Shown here: piece after piece, positions 52,934 to 60,715 of the stretch
Layout: every line of letters starts with the position of its first letter
Position numbering within the stretch: the stretch's first letter is position 1
Origin: Nocardioides daeguensis
Lineage (GTDB): Bacteria > Actinomycetota > Actinomycetes > Propionibacteriales > Nocardioidaceae
Assembly: GCF_019192965.1 (NCBI RefSeq)
Contig: NZ_JAHTKU010000015.1
Span: forward strand, 1 to 64,000
Direction: 5' to 3'
Length of the DNA: 64,000 nt
The notes under the pieces: model-generated
Told to the model about the DNA's origin: nothing
The model's input: only the letters and a program-made list of their open reading frames with translations
Database searches by the model: none
Program-made: the position numbers and the translations under genes

Positions 52934-55090
52934 CTACCCGTTCACCCCCAGCACGAGCGGTACGACGCCCGCGGCGCCGGCTGCGTGCAGCGCCTCCGCC
53001 GCCAGGGTGAGCGACCACCCGGTGACCACCCGGTCGTCGACGAGCAGCACCCGGCGCCCGTCGACCGCGGCCGGGTCGTCGAGCTGGAGCGCGCACCGGC
53101 GGCTCACCGCGGCGACCCGCTGGGCCGAGTTGGTGGCACCCCGGTCGGGCCCCACCGACAGGTCGACCACGGCCCAGCGGCCGACCACCGGGACCTGCAG
53201 GAAGCGGGACAGGCCGCTGGCGAGGTCGGCGGTCAGGGCGGGCTTCCGCTCGGACTCGGCGACCACGATCGCGTCGACCCGCGGCTGCCAGTCGCGCAGC
53301 ATCGTGACCATCGCCCGGGCCAGCGAGTCGGGCACCGGCCCGTCGGGGGCGTCGACCGCGAACAGTCCGCGCAGCGCCGCCCCGTGGCCGAGGTCGGTGA
53401 GCCGGGCGACGGCCCGGCCCTCCTCGGCGGGCTGCTTGATCCGCCCCGACCGGCTGACCCCGATCGCCGCGAGGCCACTCGGCCACAGCTTGCGGGGCTC
53501 GATCGGGACGCCGGGGCGGGCGATCCGGTCGGCGGCCTCCTCGACCGCGGCGGCGGACACCTCGGTCGACAACCCGAGACCCCCGCAGTTGTCGCACCGG
53601 CCACAGCGCCACTCCGGGTCGGCCAGCACCGCCGGGTCGTCGAGCTGGCGCCGGAGGTAACGCATCCTGCACTCGTCGCTGCGCAGGTAGTCGAGCATCG
53701 CCTGCTGCTCGGCCTGGCGGGCCGCGGCGACCCGCTCGTAGCGCTCGGCGTCGTACGACCACGGCTGACCGGTGGACTCCCATCCGCCCTTGACCCGGCG
53801 CACGGCGCCGTCGACGTCGAGCACCTTGAGCATCGTCTCGAGCCGGTTGCGAGACAGGTCGACCCGCGGCTCGAGCGCAGCGGTGCTCAGCGCGCGGCCC
53901 GCCTCGGCCAGCACCGCGAGGGTCTCGCGGACCAGCTCCTCACGCGGGAACGCGAGCGAGGCGAAGTAGGCCCAGATGTCGCGGTCCTCGGTGGCCGGCA
54001 GCAGCACCACGGTGGCGTCGTCGACGGTGCCGCGGCCCGCGCGGCCGACCTGCTGGTAGTAGGCGACGGGGCTGTTGGGCGCGCCGAGGTTGACGACGAA
54101 CCCGAGCGCCGCGTCGAAGCCCATCCCGAGCGCGCTGGTCGCCACCAACGCCTTGACCTCCCCGGCGACCAGCGCCTGCTCGAGCGCGAGCCGCTCGGTC
54201 TGCTCGGTCTGGCCGGAGTACGCCGCCACCCGGTGCCCCCGCGAACGCAGGTAGTCGGCGACCTCCTGGGTGGCCGCCACGGTCAGGCAGTAGACGATGC
54301 CGCTGCCGGGCTGCTCGGCGAGGTGGTCGGCCAGCCAGGCCAGCCGCTGCTCCGCGGTCGTCAGCCGCACCACGCCGAGGCGCAGCGACGCCCGGTCGAG
54401 GGAGCCGCGCAGGACGAGGGTCTCGAGGCTCGTCGCTGGCGCTCCTCGCACCTCGACCACCGAGTTCAGCTGGTCGGCGACGTCGTCGGTGACGCGCTGG
54501 TTGGCGGTGGCGGTGGTGGCGAGCACCGGGATGCCGTCGGGGAGCTCACGCAGCAGGGTCCGGATCCGGCGGTAGTCGGGCCGGAAGTCGTGGCCCCAGT
54601 CGGAGATGCAGTGCGCCTCGTCGACGACCAGCAGCCCGCAGGTCGCCGCCAACCGGGGCAGCACCTCGTCGCGGAAGCCCGGGTTGTTGAGCCGCTCGGG
54701 GCTGACCAGGAGCACGTCGACCTCGCCCGCCGCGATCGCACGGTGGACCTCGTCCCACTGCTCCATGTTCGTCGAGTTGACCGTGACCGCCCGGATCCCC
54801 GCCCGCTCCGCCGCCGCGATCTGGTTGCGCATCAGCGCCAGCAGCGGCGAGATGATCACCGTCGGCCCGCTGCCCTGCTCGCGCAACAGCAGGGTCGCCA
54901 CGAAGTAGACCGCGGACTTGCCCCACCCCGTGCGCTGGACGACCAGGGCGCGGCGCCGGTCGACGACCAGCGCGGCGATGGCGGCCCACTGGTCGTCGTA
55001 CAAGGTGGCGTCGGGGCGTCCGACGAGGGCGCGGAGGTGCTCCTCCGCCCGGGCGCGGACGGCGGCGTCGGCGGGGGCCTGGGTGTCCAT
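52934..55090 (-). CDS. RecQ family DNA helicase with C-terminal phosphoribosyltransferase-like domain
   Basis: This 718-residue helicase has the RecQ motor (RTGWGKSAVYF near 53, VVDEAHCISDWGHDFRPDY, LVATSALGMGFDAA, QQVGRAGRG), the zinc-binding region with CRMRYLRRQ and CGRCDNC, and a C-terminal domain ending VDGRRVLLVDDRVVTGWSLTLAAEAL, like the PRPP-binding loop of phosphoribosyltransferases. That tail is not in E. coli RecQ. Residues about 210-224 (SVVEVRGAPATSLET) are encoded by a dispersed repeat inserted in frame before LRGSLDRASLRL. It should unwind DNA in repair and recombination. Confidence 0.92.
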   Translation of the reverse strand: MDTQAPADAAVRARAEEHLRALVGRPDATLYDDQWAAIAALVVDRRRALVVQRTGWGKSAVYFVATLLLREQGSGPTVIISPLLALMRNQIAAAERAGIRAVTVNSTNMEQWDEVHRAIAAGEVDVLLVSPERLNNPGFRDEVLPRLAATCGLLVVDEAHCISDWGHDFRPDYRRIRTLLRELPDGIPVLATTATANQRVTDDVADQLNSVVEVRGAPATSLETLVLRGSLDRASLRLGVVRLTTAEQRLAWLADHLAEQPGSGIVYCLTVAATQEVADYLRSRGHRVAAYSGQTEQTERLALEQALVAGEVKALVATSALGMGFDAALGFVVNLGAPNSPVAYYQQVGRAGRGTVDDATVVLLPATEDRDIWAYFASLAFPREELVRETLAVLAEAGRALSTAALEPRVDLSRNRLETMLKVLDVDGAVRRVKGGWESTGQPWSYDAERYERVAAARQAEQQAMLDYLRSDECRMRYLRRQLDDPAVLADPEWRCGRCDNCGGLGLSTEVSAAAVEEAADRIARPGVPIEPRKLWPSGLAAIGVSRSGRIKQPAEEGRAVARLTDLGHGAALRGLFAVDAPDGPVPDSLARAMVTMLRDWQPRVDAIVVAESERKPALTADLASGLSRFLQVPVVGRWAVVDLSVGPDRGATNSAQRVAAVSRRCALQLDDPAAVDGRRVLLVDDRVVTGWSLTLAAEALHAAGAAGVVPLVLGVNG
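54419..54462. repeat. Dispersed repeat inserted in frame in the RecQ gene
   Basis: The 44-bp sequence is the reverse complement of the repeat at 55431-55554, with only a few changes (CGGTGGTCGAGG versus CGGTGGTTGAGG, then the shared GAGGAGCGCCAGCGACGAGC). It encodes about 15 residues that seem extra relative to the usual RecQ pattern. Confidence 0.85.
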
Positions 55091-55228
55091 GCCCCGTGTC
55101 TACCAGCGGCGCCCGACACGACCGACCGGGCATCCACAGGCGGACCGCTCCCGGTGTGACGAATCTTTAACGACCGAACCTCGCCGATCGCGAGACGGCC
55201 CGACCACCCACCCCGTAGAGTGTCTCTT

Positions 55229-55262
55229 GCAGCCGCTGGTGACCCGAGACGCCAGCGGCTGC
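55229..55262 (+). other. Stem-loop with nearby -10-like box, possible small RNA or terminator
   Basis: An 11-bp perfect stem (GCAGCCGCTGG with CCAGCGGCTGC) and 12-base loop are followed by the short U-containing stretch ACCTATTTCC. TAGAGT (55216-55221) lies 7 bases before the stem. No gene on either strand ends here, so it is not an obvious terminator. A small RNA or leader is one option; evidence is thin. Confidence 0.35.
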
Positions 55263-55305
55263 ACCTATTTCCCGGGCTCTCCGGCGGGCGGCCGGTCGCG
55301 TGGTC

Positions 55306-55371
55306 GTTGAGTTGCCACTTCCTCGCCGTTGAGTTGCCGCTTCCTCTCGGTTGAGTTGCCACATGTTCCGA
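55306..55371. repeat. 22-nt tandem repeat, three copies
   Basis: Each unit starts GTTGAGTTGCC and is 22 bases long (55306, 55328 and 55350). The 22-base spacing, two helical turns, would put the repeats on the same face of DNA, as in iterons. The third copy diverges after base 11. Confidence 0.75.
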
Positions 55372-55430
55372 AGGCGGCGACGTGGAAGGGACCCAGGAGG
55401 ACGGGTTCCGCCGTCGGCCCACGGCCCTCC

Positions 55431-55554
55431 CGGTGGTTGGGCATGAGGAGCGCCAGCGACGAGCCCCTCGGTGGTTGAGGTGTGAGGAGCGCCAGCGACG
55501 AGCCCCTCGGTGGTTGAGGTGTGAGGAGCGCCAGCGACGAGCCTCGAAACCACC
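55431..55554. repeat. Tandem array of a dispersed 39-47 bp repeat, three copies
   Basis: Copies start at 55431, 55469 and 55508 and share CGGTGGTTG and GAGGAGCGCCAGCGACGAGC. The third ends CGAAACCACC, which pairs with its own GGTGGTT start, so a complete unit is an inverted repeat. The same unit is found inside the RecQ gene. Related repeats are known in Nocardioides genomes from recall. Confidence 0.85.
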
Positions 55555-55748
55555 CGCCGCGCTGCCGGAACTGTCCACCGCGCTTCGGTCACGTAGCCGG
55601 CACCGTCCCGAAAGGCAGCAACGAGGAAGGGGCGTAGGGCCCCGGCTCGGCGGTCGGCTCACGGTCCCCGCCGCGACAGCGCAGCCGCGATGAGCAAACG
55701 CGAGAACCCGCTAGCAACAAGGGGAAGGTCCTCGACAGCCATGGCGTA

Positions 55749-55762
55749 CGAACGTGTGTTCG
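55749..55762. promoter_or_regulatory. LexA (SOS) box
   Basis: CGAACGTGTGTTCG is an exact match to the actinobacterial LexA consensus CGAAC-N4-GTTCG, and the flanking A on the right extends the match. It ends 2 bp before the presumed -10 box (CAGAAT, 55765-55770) of the small gene at 55777. This position is ideal for repression. Confidence 0.8.
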
Positions 55763-55776
55763 AGCAGAATCGACCC

Positions 55777-55971
55777 ATGATCTCGGGCCTCTCGGACGCC
55801 ACCGCGGCGCAGCTGCTCCACGCAGCCGAGAACGGCGTCCAGGTCCGCCGGATCCACGAAGTCCACCAGCTCGAGCTGCTCTGCCCGGGCGGGTTCGCGG
55901 TGGTGACCTACGAGCGCAACCCCAGCACCATCGCGCAGACCGACGAGGGCCTCCTGTTCCAGATCAACTGA
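55777..55971 (+). CDS. Small SOS-box-controlled protein of unknown function
   Basis: The 64-residue product (MISGLSDATAAQLLHAAENG at the start, ending EGLLFQIN) is soluble, with a helical first half and a beta-rich second half (HQLELLCPGGFAVVTYER). I do not recognise a family. I chose ATG 55777 because CAGAAT lies 6 bases upstream and a LexA box precedes it; an ATG at 55741 in the same frame would place the LexA box inside the coding region. A role in the DNA damage response is inferred from the box alone, although RecQ and SNF2 helicases are neighbours. Confidence 0.7.
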   Translation: MISGLSDATAAQLLHAAENGVQVRRIHEVHQLELLCPGGFAVVTYERNPSTIAQTDEGLLFQIN

Positions 55972-56007
55972 GCCCGATCGGGCGGCCCGGCCCCGGAAGC
56001 GGGTCGC

Positions 56008-56754
56008 TCAGTCGTCGCGCCAGCTCTTGTTGACGAGCTCGGACTCGACGTCGCCGTCGAGGTCGGCCCACAAGGAGACGCCGCCGTGGTCGACCTCCGT
56101 GACGCTGACGTAGATCCAGTGGTCGGCCGCGTCGACGGGCTTCTCGACGCCGTACCGGCTGTCGCTGAGGCGCCCGTCGCTGCGGCTGCGGGCCTCCTCG
56201 TCGACGGCGACCAGGACCGCGGGCTTGACGTCGGCGAGGTCGAACGGCGCCCGGTCGCCGGCCTGCTCGCCCATCCACTTCTCCAGGCGGGAGCCGTCCC
56301 AGCGCCACACCTCGGCGAGGTCGTCCGGCTGCGCGGGCGGGACCGTCACCTGCATCTCGTCGGGGCCGTAGCCGCGCAGCTCGAGGATGTCCGTGCCCCC
56401 GGTCTGCACCGTCAGCGCCTCCGCGAGCGCGGCGAAGCTCCCAGCGGTCGCGATCGGCTGGTACCCGGCCTCGGCCGGGTATGGCTCCGGCTCCTGCTCA
56501 CCCCCACCAGCGCGGCTCACCGCGCCCCAGGTCGAGACCACGGCGACGACCACACCCAGCCGGAGCCACTTGCGCGACCGCCGCGCCCTGGACCGGCGCG
56601 ACTCCCACGCCGTGACGGCGTCGTGCCCGCCGTCCGCCGACGGCAACGGCAGGCCGTCGGTGTCGAGATGCTCGCCGAGCCGTTCATCGGGCTCGAGATA
56701 GCGAGGCCACCGTCCCGGATCGCCCGAGCGTTCGCGGGGTGCCTCGTCCTTCAC
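56008..56754 (-). CDS. Single-span membrane protein of unknown function
   Basis: This 248-residue protein has a cytoplasmic N-terminal region, one membrane helix near residue 65 (WLRLGVVVAVVSTWGAVS) and an extracellular domain ending ELVNKSWRDD. The outer domain (GSFAALAEALTVQTGGTDILELRGYGPDEMQVTVPP) resembles no family I know. GTG 56754 overlaps the M13 peptidase stop (GTGA), so the two are coupled. It may assist or depend on the peptidase. Confidence 0.7.
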   Translation of the reverse strand: MKDEAPRERSGDPGRWPRYLEPDERLGEHLDTDGLPLPSADGGHDAVTAWESRRSRARRSRKWLRLGVVVAVVSTWGAVSRAGGGEQEPEPYPAEAGYQPIATAGSFAALAEALTVQTGGTDILELRGYGPDEMQVTVPPAQPDDLAEVWRWDGSRLEKWMGEQAGDRAPFDLADVKPAVLVAVDEEARSRSDGRLSDSRYGVEKPVDAADHWIYVSVTEVDHGGVSLWADLDGDVESELVNKSWRDD

Positions 56755-58700
56755 CAGATCCGGACCCGGTCCTCGGGGTCGAGCCACAGCCCGTCCCCGG
56801 GGGCGGTGCCGAAGACCTCGTGGAACTCGTCGAGGTTGCGCACGATGTTGGCGCGGAACTCCGGCGGGCTGTGCGGGTCGATGGTGAGGTACTGCTGCTC
56901 CTGCTCGAGCCGGCGCTTGGTGCGCCACACGTAGGCCCAGTTGAGGAAGAGCTTGGCGCGGTCCTCGACCGACGCGGCGCCACCCTGGGCGATCTGGAAC
57001 GCGGTGTGGGCGATGGTGAGGCCGCCGAGGTCCCCGATGTTCTCACCGACGGTGAGCGCGCCGTTGACGTGCTCGCCGGGCAGGTTGCGCGGCGAGAAGG
57101 CGTCGTACTGGGCGATCAGGGCCTTCGACTTCACCTCGAAGGCGGCCTTGTCGTCGACGGTCCACCAGTCGTTGAGGTTGCCCTCACCGTCGTACTGCGC
57201 GCCCTGGTCGTCGAAGCCGTGGCCCACCTCGTGCCCGATCACCGCGCCGATGCCACCGTAGTTCTCGGCCTCGAGCGCGTCGGGGCTGAAGAACGGCTTC
57301 TGCAGGATGCCCGCGGGGAAGCAGATCTCGTTGGTGCCGGGGTTGTAGTAGGCGTTGACCGTCTGCGGGAGCATGAACCACTCGTCGCGGTCGACCGGCG
57401 AGCCGATCTTGGCGAGCTGCCGGTCGGTCTCGAAGCCGGCGGCGGCCTGGGCGTTGGCCACCAGGTCGTCCGGTACGACGACCAGCGCGCTGTAGTCGCG
57501 GAACTTCTCCGGGTAGCCGATCTTGGGCCGGAAGGTCGCGAGCTTCTCGTAGGCCCGCTCCTTCGTCTCCTCGGTCATCCAGTCGAGCTTGCTGATCGAC
57601 TGGCGGTAGGCGGCGAGCAGGTTGGCGACCAGCTCGTCCATCATCGCCTTGCTGGCCGGCGGGAAGTGGCGGGCGACGTACTCCTTGCCGACGGCCTCGC
57701 CGATCGCGCCCTCGACGAAGGCGACCGCGCGCTTCCAGCGGGCCCGCAGCTCGGGGGTGCCGGACAGGGTGCGGCCGTAGAAGTCGAAGTTGGTCTGCAC
57801 GAACTCCTCGGACAGGTACGGCGCCGCGGAGCGCAGCACCCGCGAGAGGAACCAGTCGCGCCAGGCCTCGATCGGCTCGGACTCCAAGACGCCCGAGAGG
57901 TGCTCGAGGTACGACGGCTGCTTGACCACGACCTCGGCGATGGTCGCGTGCGGGCCGGTGAGCTGTCCGCCGAGGTTGGTGACGTAGGCGTCCCAGTCGA
58001 ACGCCGGGCACAGCGCCTTGAGCTCCTCGGCGCTCATCAGGTTGTAGGTCTTCTGGACGTCGCGCGTCTCGGCGCGCTCCCAGTGCCCCTTGGCGAGCTC
58101 GGTGTCGAGGGCGAGGATCCGCTGTGCGGCGGCCTCGGGGTCGGCGTGGCCGCCGAGGGTGAGCAGCCGGGCCAGGTAGGCGACGTACGCCGTGCGGATC
58201 TCGGCGAACTTGTCGTCGCGGTAGTAGGACTCGTCGGGCAGGCCGAGACCGCCCTGGACGACGTGGAACAGGTAGCGGTCGGACTGCTTGCTGTCGGTGT
58301 CGACGTAGGACCCGAACAGGCCGTAGCCACCGATCCGCTCGAACTCGCCGAGGAAGGCGGCGACGTCGCGGACGTCGCGCAGCGCGGCGACGGCGTCGAC
58401 CAGCGGCTGGGCCGGCGCGAGGCCCGCGGCCTCGACCCGGTCGGTGTCCATGAAGGAGTTGAACAGGTCGGCGATCTTGCGGGCGTCGTCGTCGCCGGAC
58501 GGACGGGCCGCGAGCTCGGTGATGATCGCCTTCACGTCCTCCTCCGCCTGGTCGGCGAGCTGGACGAACGGTCCCCAGCTGGACCGGTCGGCGGGGATCT
58601 CGGACTCGGTCAGCCAGGTGCCGTTGACGTGGCCGAAGAGGTCGTCCTGCGGGCGGATGTCGAGGTCCATGCCCGGGCGGGCGTCGTCGAGGATGCTCAC
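56751..58700 (-). CDS. M13 family metallopeptidase (neprilysin-like)
   Basis: This 649-residue zinc peptidase has HEVGH at 490-494 and the third ligand in ENIGDLGG near 549-556. The whole length matches the M13 fold, with the N-terminal LDIRPQDDLFGHVNGTWL and C-terminal VRIW. It has no signal peptide, so it acts in the cytoplasm on oligopeptides, as do most actinobacterial members. It is coupled to the membrane protein gene downstream. Confidence 0.95.
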   Translation of the reverse strand: MSILDDARPGMDLDIRPQDDLFGHVNGTWLTESEIPADRSSWGPFVQLADQAEEDVKAIITELAARPSGDDDARKIADLFNSFMDTDRVEAAGLAPAQPLVDAVAALRDVRDVAAFLGEFERIGGYGLFGSYVDTDSKQSDRYLFHVVQGGLGLPDESYYRDDKFAEIRTAYVAYLARLLTLGGHADPEAAAQRILALDTELAKGHWERAETRDVQKTYNLMSAEELKALCPAFDWDAYVTNLGGQLTGPHATIAEVVVKQPSYLEHLSGVLESEPIEAWRDWFLSRVLRSAAPYLSEEFVQTNFDFYGRTLSGTPELRARWKRAVAFVEGAIGEAVGKEYVARHFPPASKAMMDELVANLLAAYRQSISKLDWMTEETKERAYEKLATFRPKIGYPEKFRDYSALVVVPDDLVANAQAAAGFETDRQLAKIGSPVDRDEWFMLPQTVNAYYNPGTNEICFPAGILQKPFFSPDALEAENYGGIGAVIGHEVGHGFDDQGAQYDGEGNLNDWWTVDDKAAFEVKSKALIAQYDAFSPRNLPGEHVNGALTVGENIGDLGGLTIAHTAFQIAQGGAASVEDRAKLFLNWAYVWRTKRRLEQEQQYLTIDPHSPPEFRANIVRNLDEFHEVFGTAPGDGLWLDPEDRVRIW

Positions 58701-58866
58701 GCGCCGAGACTAGACCCGGACGAGTAGTCGTTGCTCGGCACGTCGCGCATCCGCGCGGGCACGAGAGCGGTCCCCGGGGGTCCGCTCGGATGGGCGCCCC
58801 GGGGACGTAGGTCCTGATTTCCGCGGTCGCGCTCAGGACGCCCGCGCGGTCACCGATCGACCGGGC

Positions 58867-59406
58867 ATGACCCGCTCGCTCGCCCTGGTGCCGTGCCTCG
58901 TGCTCGGCCTCGGCCTCGGCCTGCTCGGGCCCGCCTCCGCCGACACCGGGACGGGTACGACGGCCGCGGCCGTCGTACCGACGCCGGGTCCGCGGCTGGT
59001 CCCCGCCCGGATGCTGGTGCAGCGGGCGATGGAGGACCGGGTCCTCCAGCTCACCAACGAGCAGCGCAGGAGCAACGGCTGCCGCCCGCTCAAGGCGTCG
59101 AACCAGCTGCGCAAGGCGGCCCGTCGGCACACCATCAGCATGGCCCAGGCCCGCGTGATGTCCCACCAGCTGCCGGGCGAGGCGAAGTTCTCCGCCCGGA
59201 TCACCCGGGCGGGGTACCGCGGCTGGAGCCTGGTCGCCGAGAACATCGCCCGCGGGTTCAGCTCGCCGGAGGCGGTGACGACCGCGTGGATGAACAGCCC
59301 GAGCCACCGGCACAACATCCTCAACTGCCGGCTGCGCGAGCTCGGCGTCGGCGTCGTGCTCGAGGGCGACCAGCTGTGGTGGACCCAGGACTTCGGCGTC
59401 CGCTGA
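58867..59406 (+). CDS. CAP domain (SCP/PR1-like) secreted protein 1
   Basis: This 179-residue protein has a signal peptide (ALVPCLVLGLGLGLLGPASA) and a single CAP domain (LTNEQRRSNGCRPLKASNQLRKAARRH, MSHQLPGE, LVAENIARGF, WMNSPSHRHNILNCRLRELGVGV). It is the first of three tandem CAP genes on this strand with the same order of motifs and a WWTQDFG end. Bacterial CAP proteins bind or modify lipids or wall components, but no role is established. Confidence 0.9.
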   Translation: MTRSLALVPCLVLGLGLGLLGPASADTGTGTTAAAVVPTPGPRLVPARMLVQRAMEDRVLQLTNEQRRSNGCRPLKASNQLRKAARRHTISMAQARVMSHQLPGEAKFSARITRAGYRGWSLVAENIARGFSSPEAVTTAWMNSPSHRHNILNCRLRELGVGVVLEGDQLWWTQDFGVR

Positions 59407-59421
59407 CCTCCGCTGCTTCTT

Positions 59422-59472
59422 GCTAGCCCTTCAGGACTAGCCGCCGCCTTTTGCCTAGCCCTTCGGGGCCAG
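59422..59472 (+). terminator. Pair of hairpins after CAP gene 1
   Basis: Hairpin 1 is GCTAG and CTAGC (59422-59441), and hairpin 2 (59455-59472) has a UUCG tetraloop closed by CTAGCCC and GGGCCAG with one mismatch. Both contain CTAGCCCTTC and look like a local duplication. They lie 16 bp after the stop of the first CAP gene and before the second. Confidence 0.55.
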
Positions 59473-59530
59473 CGAACGCGACACGGAGTGCCGACGCGGC
59501 GAGAGCGCCGCACAGCGCACCATCGATGTC

Positions 59531-60184
59531 ATGCTGCTCCGCCGCTCCCGCTCCCTCGCGCTGGCGGCCACCCTCGCGGTCCTGACCGCGCTGCCCGTCA
59601 CGCTGTCGGCCACCTCCGCCTCGGCGGCGCCGGCGGGGACGACCCTCACGGCGTCGGACACGCCGCCGCCCACCGGCACCCTGACCGACCTGCTCGCCGG
59701 CCTGCTGGCCGCGCTGCTCGGCGGGCAGCAGAGCGCACCGTCCCCGCAGCCGGCGGCGCCCGGCACCGCGGCCCAGGCGCCGACGCCGATGTCGATCAAC
59801 GTCGCGTTCGAGGACCGCGTGGTCCGGCTGGTCAACAAGCGGCGCGCCCGTGCCGGCTGCCGCACGCTGCGCCCCAACGCGAGGCTGCGGACCTCGGCGC
59901 GCACCCACAGCGTGGGCATGGCGCAGTACCGCACCATGGTCCACTTCCTCCCCGGCGAGGCCGGGCTGGGCGAACGGATCACGTACGCCGGCTACCGCGG
60001 CTGGCGGCGACTGGCCGAGAACATCGCCTCCGGCTTCGCGTCGCCGCGCGACGTGATGCAGGCGTGGATGGCCAGCCCGAGCCACCGCAAGAACATCCTC
60101 GACTGCCGCCTGCGCCAGATCGGAGTCGGCGTCATCGCGCAGGGCGACCACCTGTGGTGGACCCAGGACTTCGGCCGCCGCTGA
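59531..60184 (+). CDS. CAP domain secreted protein 2
   Basis: This 217-residue protein has a signal peptide (SLALAATLAVLTALPVTLSATSASA), a Pro/Ala-rich linker and the CAP domain (VRLVNKRRARAGCRTLRPNARLRTSARTHS, LAENIASGFAS, WMASPSHRKNILDCRLRQIGVGV, WWTQDFGRR). The fold is duplicated from CAP gene 1, with a longer spacer between signal and domain. Role unknown. Confidence 0.9.
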   Translation: MLLRRSRSLALAATLAVLTALPVTLSATSASAAPAGTTLTASDTPPPTGTLTDLLAGLLAALLGGQQSAPSPQPAAPGTAAQAPTPMSINVAFEDRVVRLVNKRRARAGCRTLRPNARLRTSARTHSVGMAQYRTMVHFLPGEAGLGERITYAGYRGWRRLAENIASGFASPRDVMQAWMASPSHRKNILDCRLRQIGVGVIAQGDHLWWTQDFGRR

Positions 60185-60204
60185 CAAACCGGCCGGGGAC
60201 CGCC

Positions 60205-60711
60205 ATGATGCTCCCCGTGCGCTCGGTACTCCTCCCCGGCGCCGTCCTCGCGACGGTCGTGCTGACCATGGCGCCCGCCTCGTCGCACCCTGCCCCCGCG
60301 CCGCGTCCGGCGCCCCGGATCGACACCGCCCGGGTCGAGGTCCAGCTCCTCGACCGGGTCAACGTCGTACGACGCCAGGCGGGCTGTCGCCGGCTCCGCC
60401 CCAAGGCCGGGCTCCACGGGGCCGCCGCCGCGCACTCGGCGGCGATGGGGGCGACCGGCACCCTGTCCCACCAGCTGCCCGGCGAGCCCGTGCTGCGCGA
60501 CCGGGTCGCTGCGGCCGGCTTCCGCAACGCCGCGAGGATGGGCGAGGTCATCGCGAGGGGGCCGACGAGCGCCCGCAGCGCCCTCGACCGGTGGCTGGAC
60601 AGCCCGCCGCACCGCGCGGTGCTGCTCGACTGCCGGCTGCGGCTGGTCGGCCTCGGCGTCGAGTCGGTCGGCGAGCAGCTGTGGTGGACGGTCGACCTGG
60701 TCCGCTGCTGA
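60205..60711 (+). CDS. CAP domain secreted protein 3
   Basis: This 168-residue protein has a signal peptide (VLLPGAVLATVVLTMAPASS) and a more divergent CAP domain: LLDRVNVVRRQAGCRRLRP, LSHQLPGE and LDSPPHRAVLLDCRLRLVGLGV remain, but the AENIA motif is changed to GEVIARG and the end is LWWTVDLVRC. It lies 20 bp after CAP gene 2 with GGGGAC before the ATG and is likely cotranscribed. Divergence suggests relaxed or altered function. Confidence 0.85.
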   Translation: MMLPVRSVLLPGAVLATVVLTMAPASSHPAPAPRPAPRIDTARVEVQLLDRVNVVRRQAGCRRLRPKAGLHGAAAAHSAAMGATGTLSHQLPGEPVLRDRVAAAGFRNAARMGEVIARGPTSARSALDRWLDSPPHRAVLLDCRLRLVGLGVESVGEQLWWTVDLVRC

Positions 60712-60715
60712 CCGC

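Larger units (their letters stand above)
55091..55776. other. Repeat-rich intergenic region upstream of the SOS-type gene
   Basis: No supportable gene is present between the RecQ start and the SOS-box gene. The stretch holds, in order, a hairpin (55229-55262), a 22-nt tandem repeat (55306-55371), a longer tandem repeat (55431-55554) and the LexA box. Remaining bases show no clear open frame. Confidence 0.6.

Noticed and set aside
55306..55554. CRISPR array
   Set aside because: The repeats are head-to-tail without unique spacers, and no cas genes are nearby.
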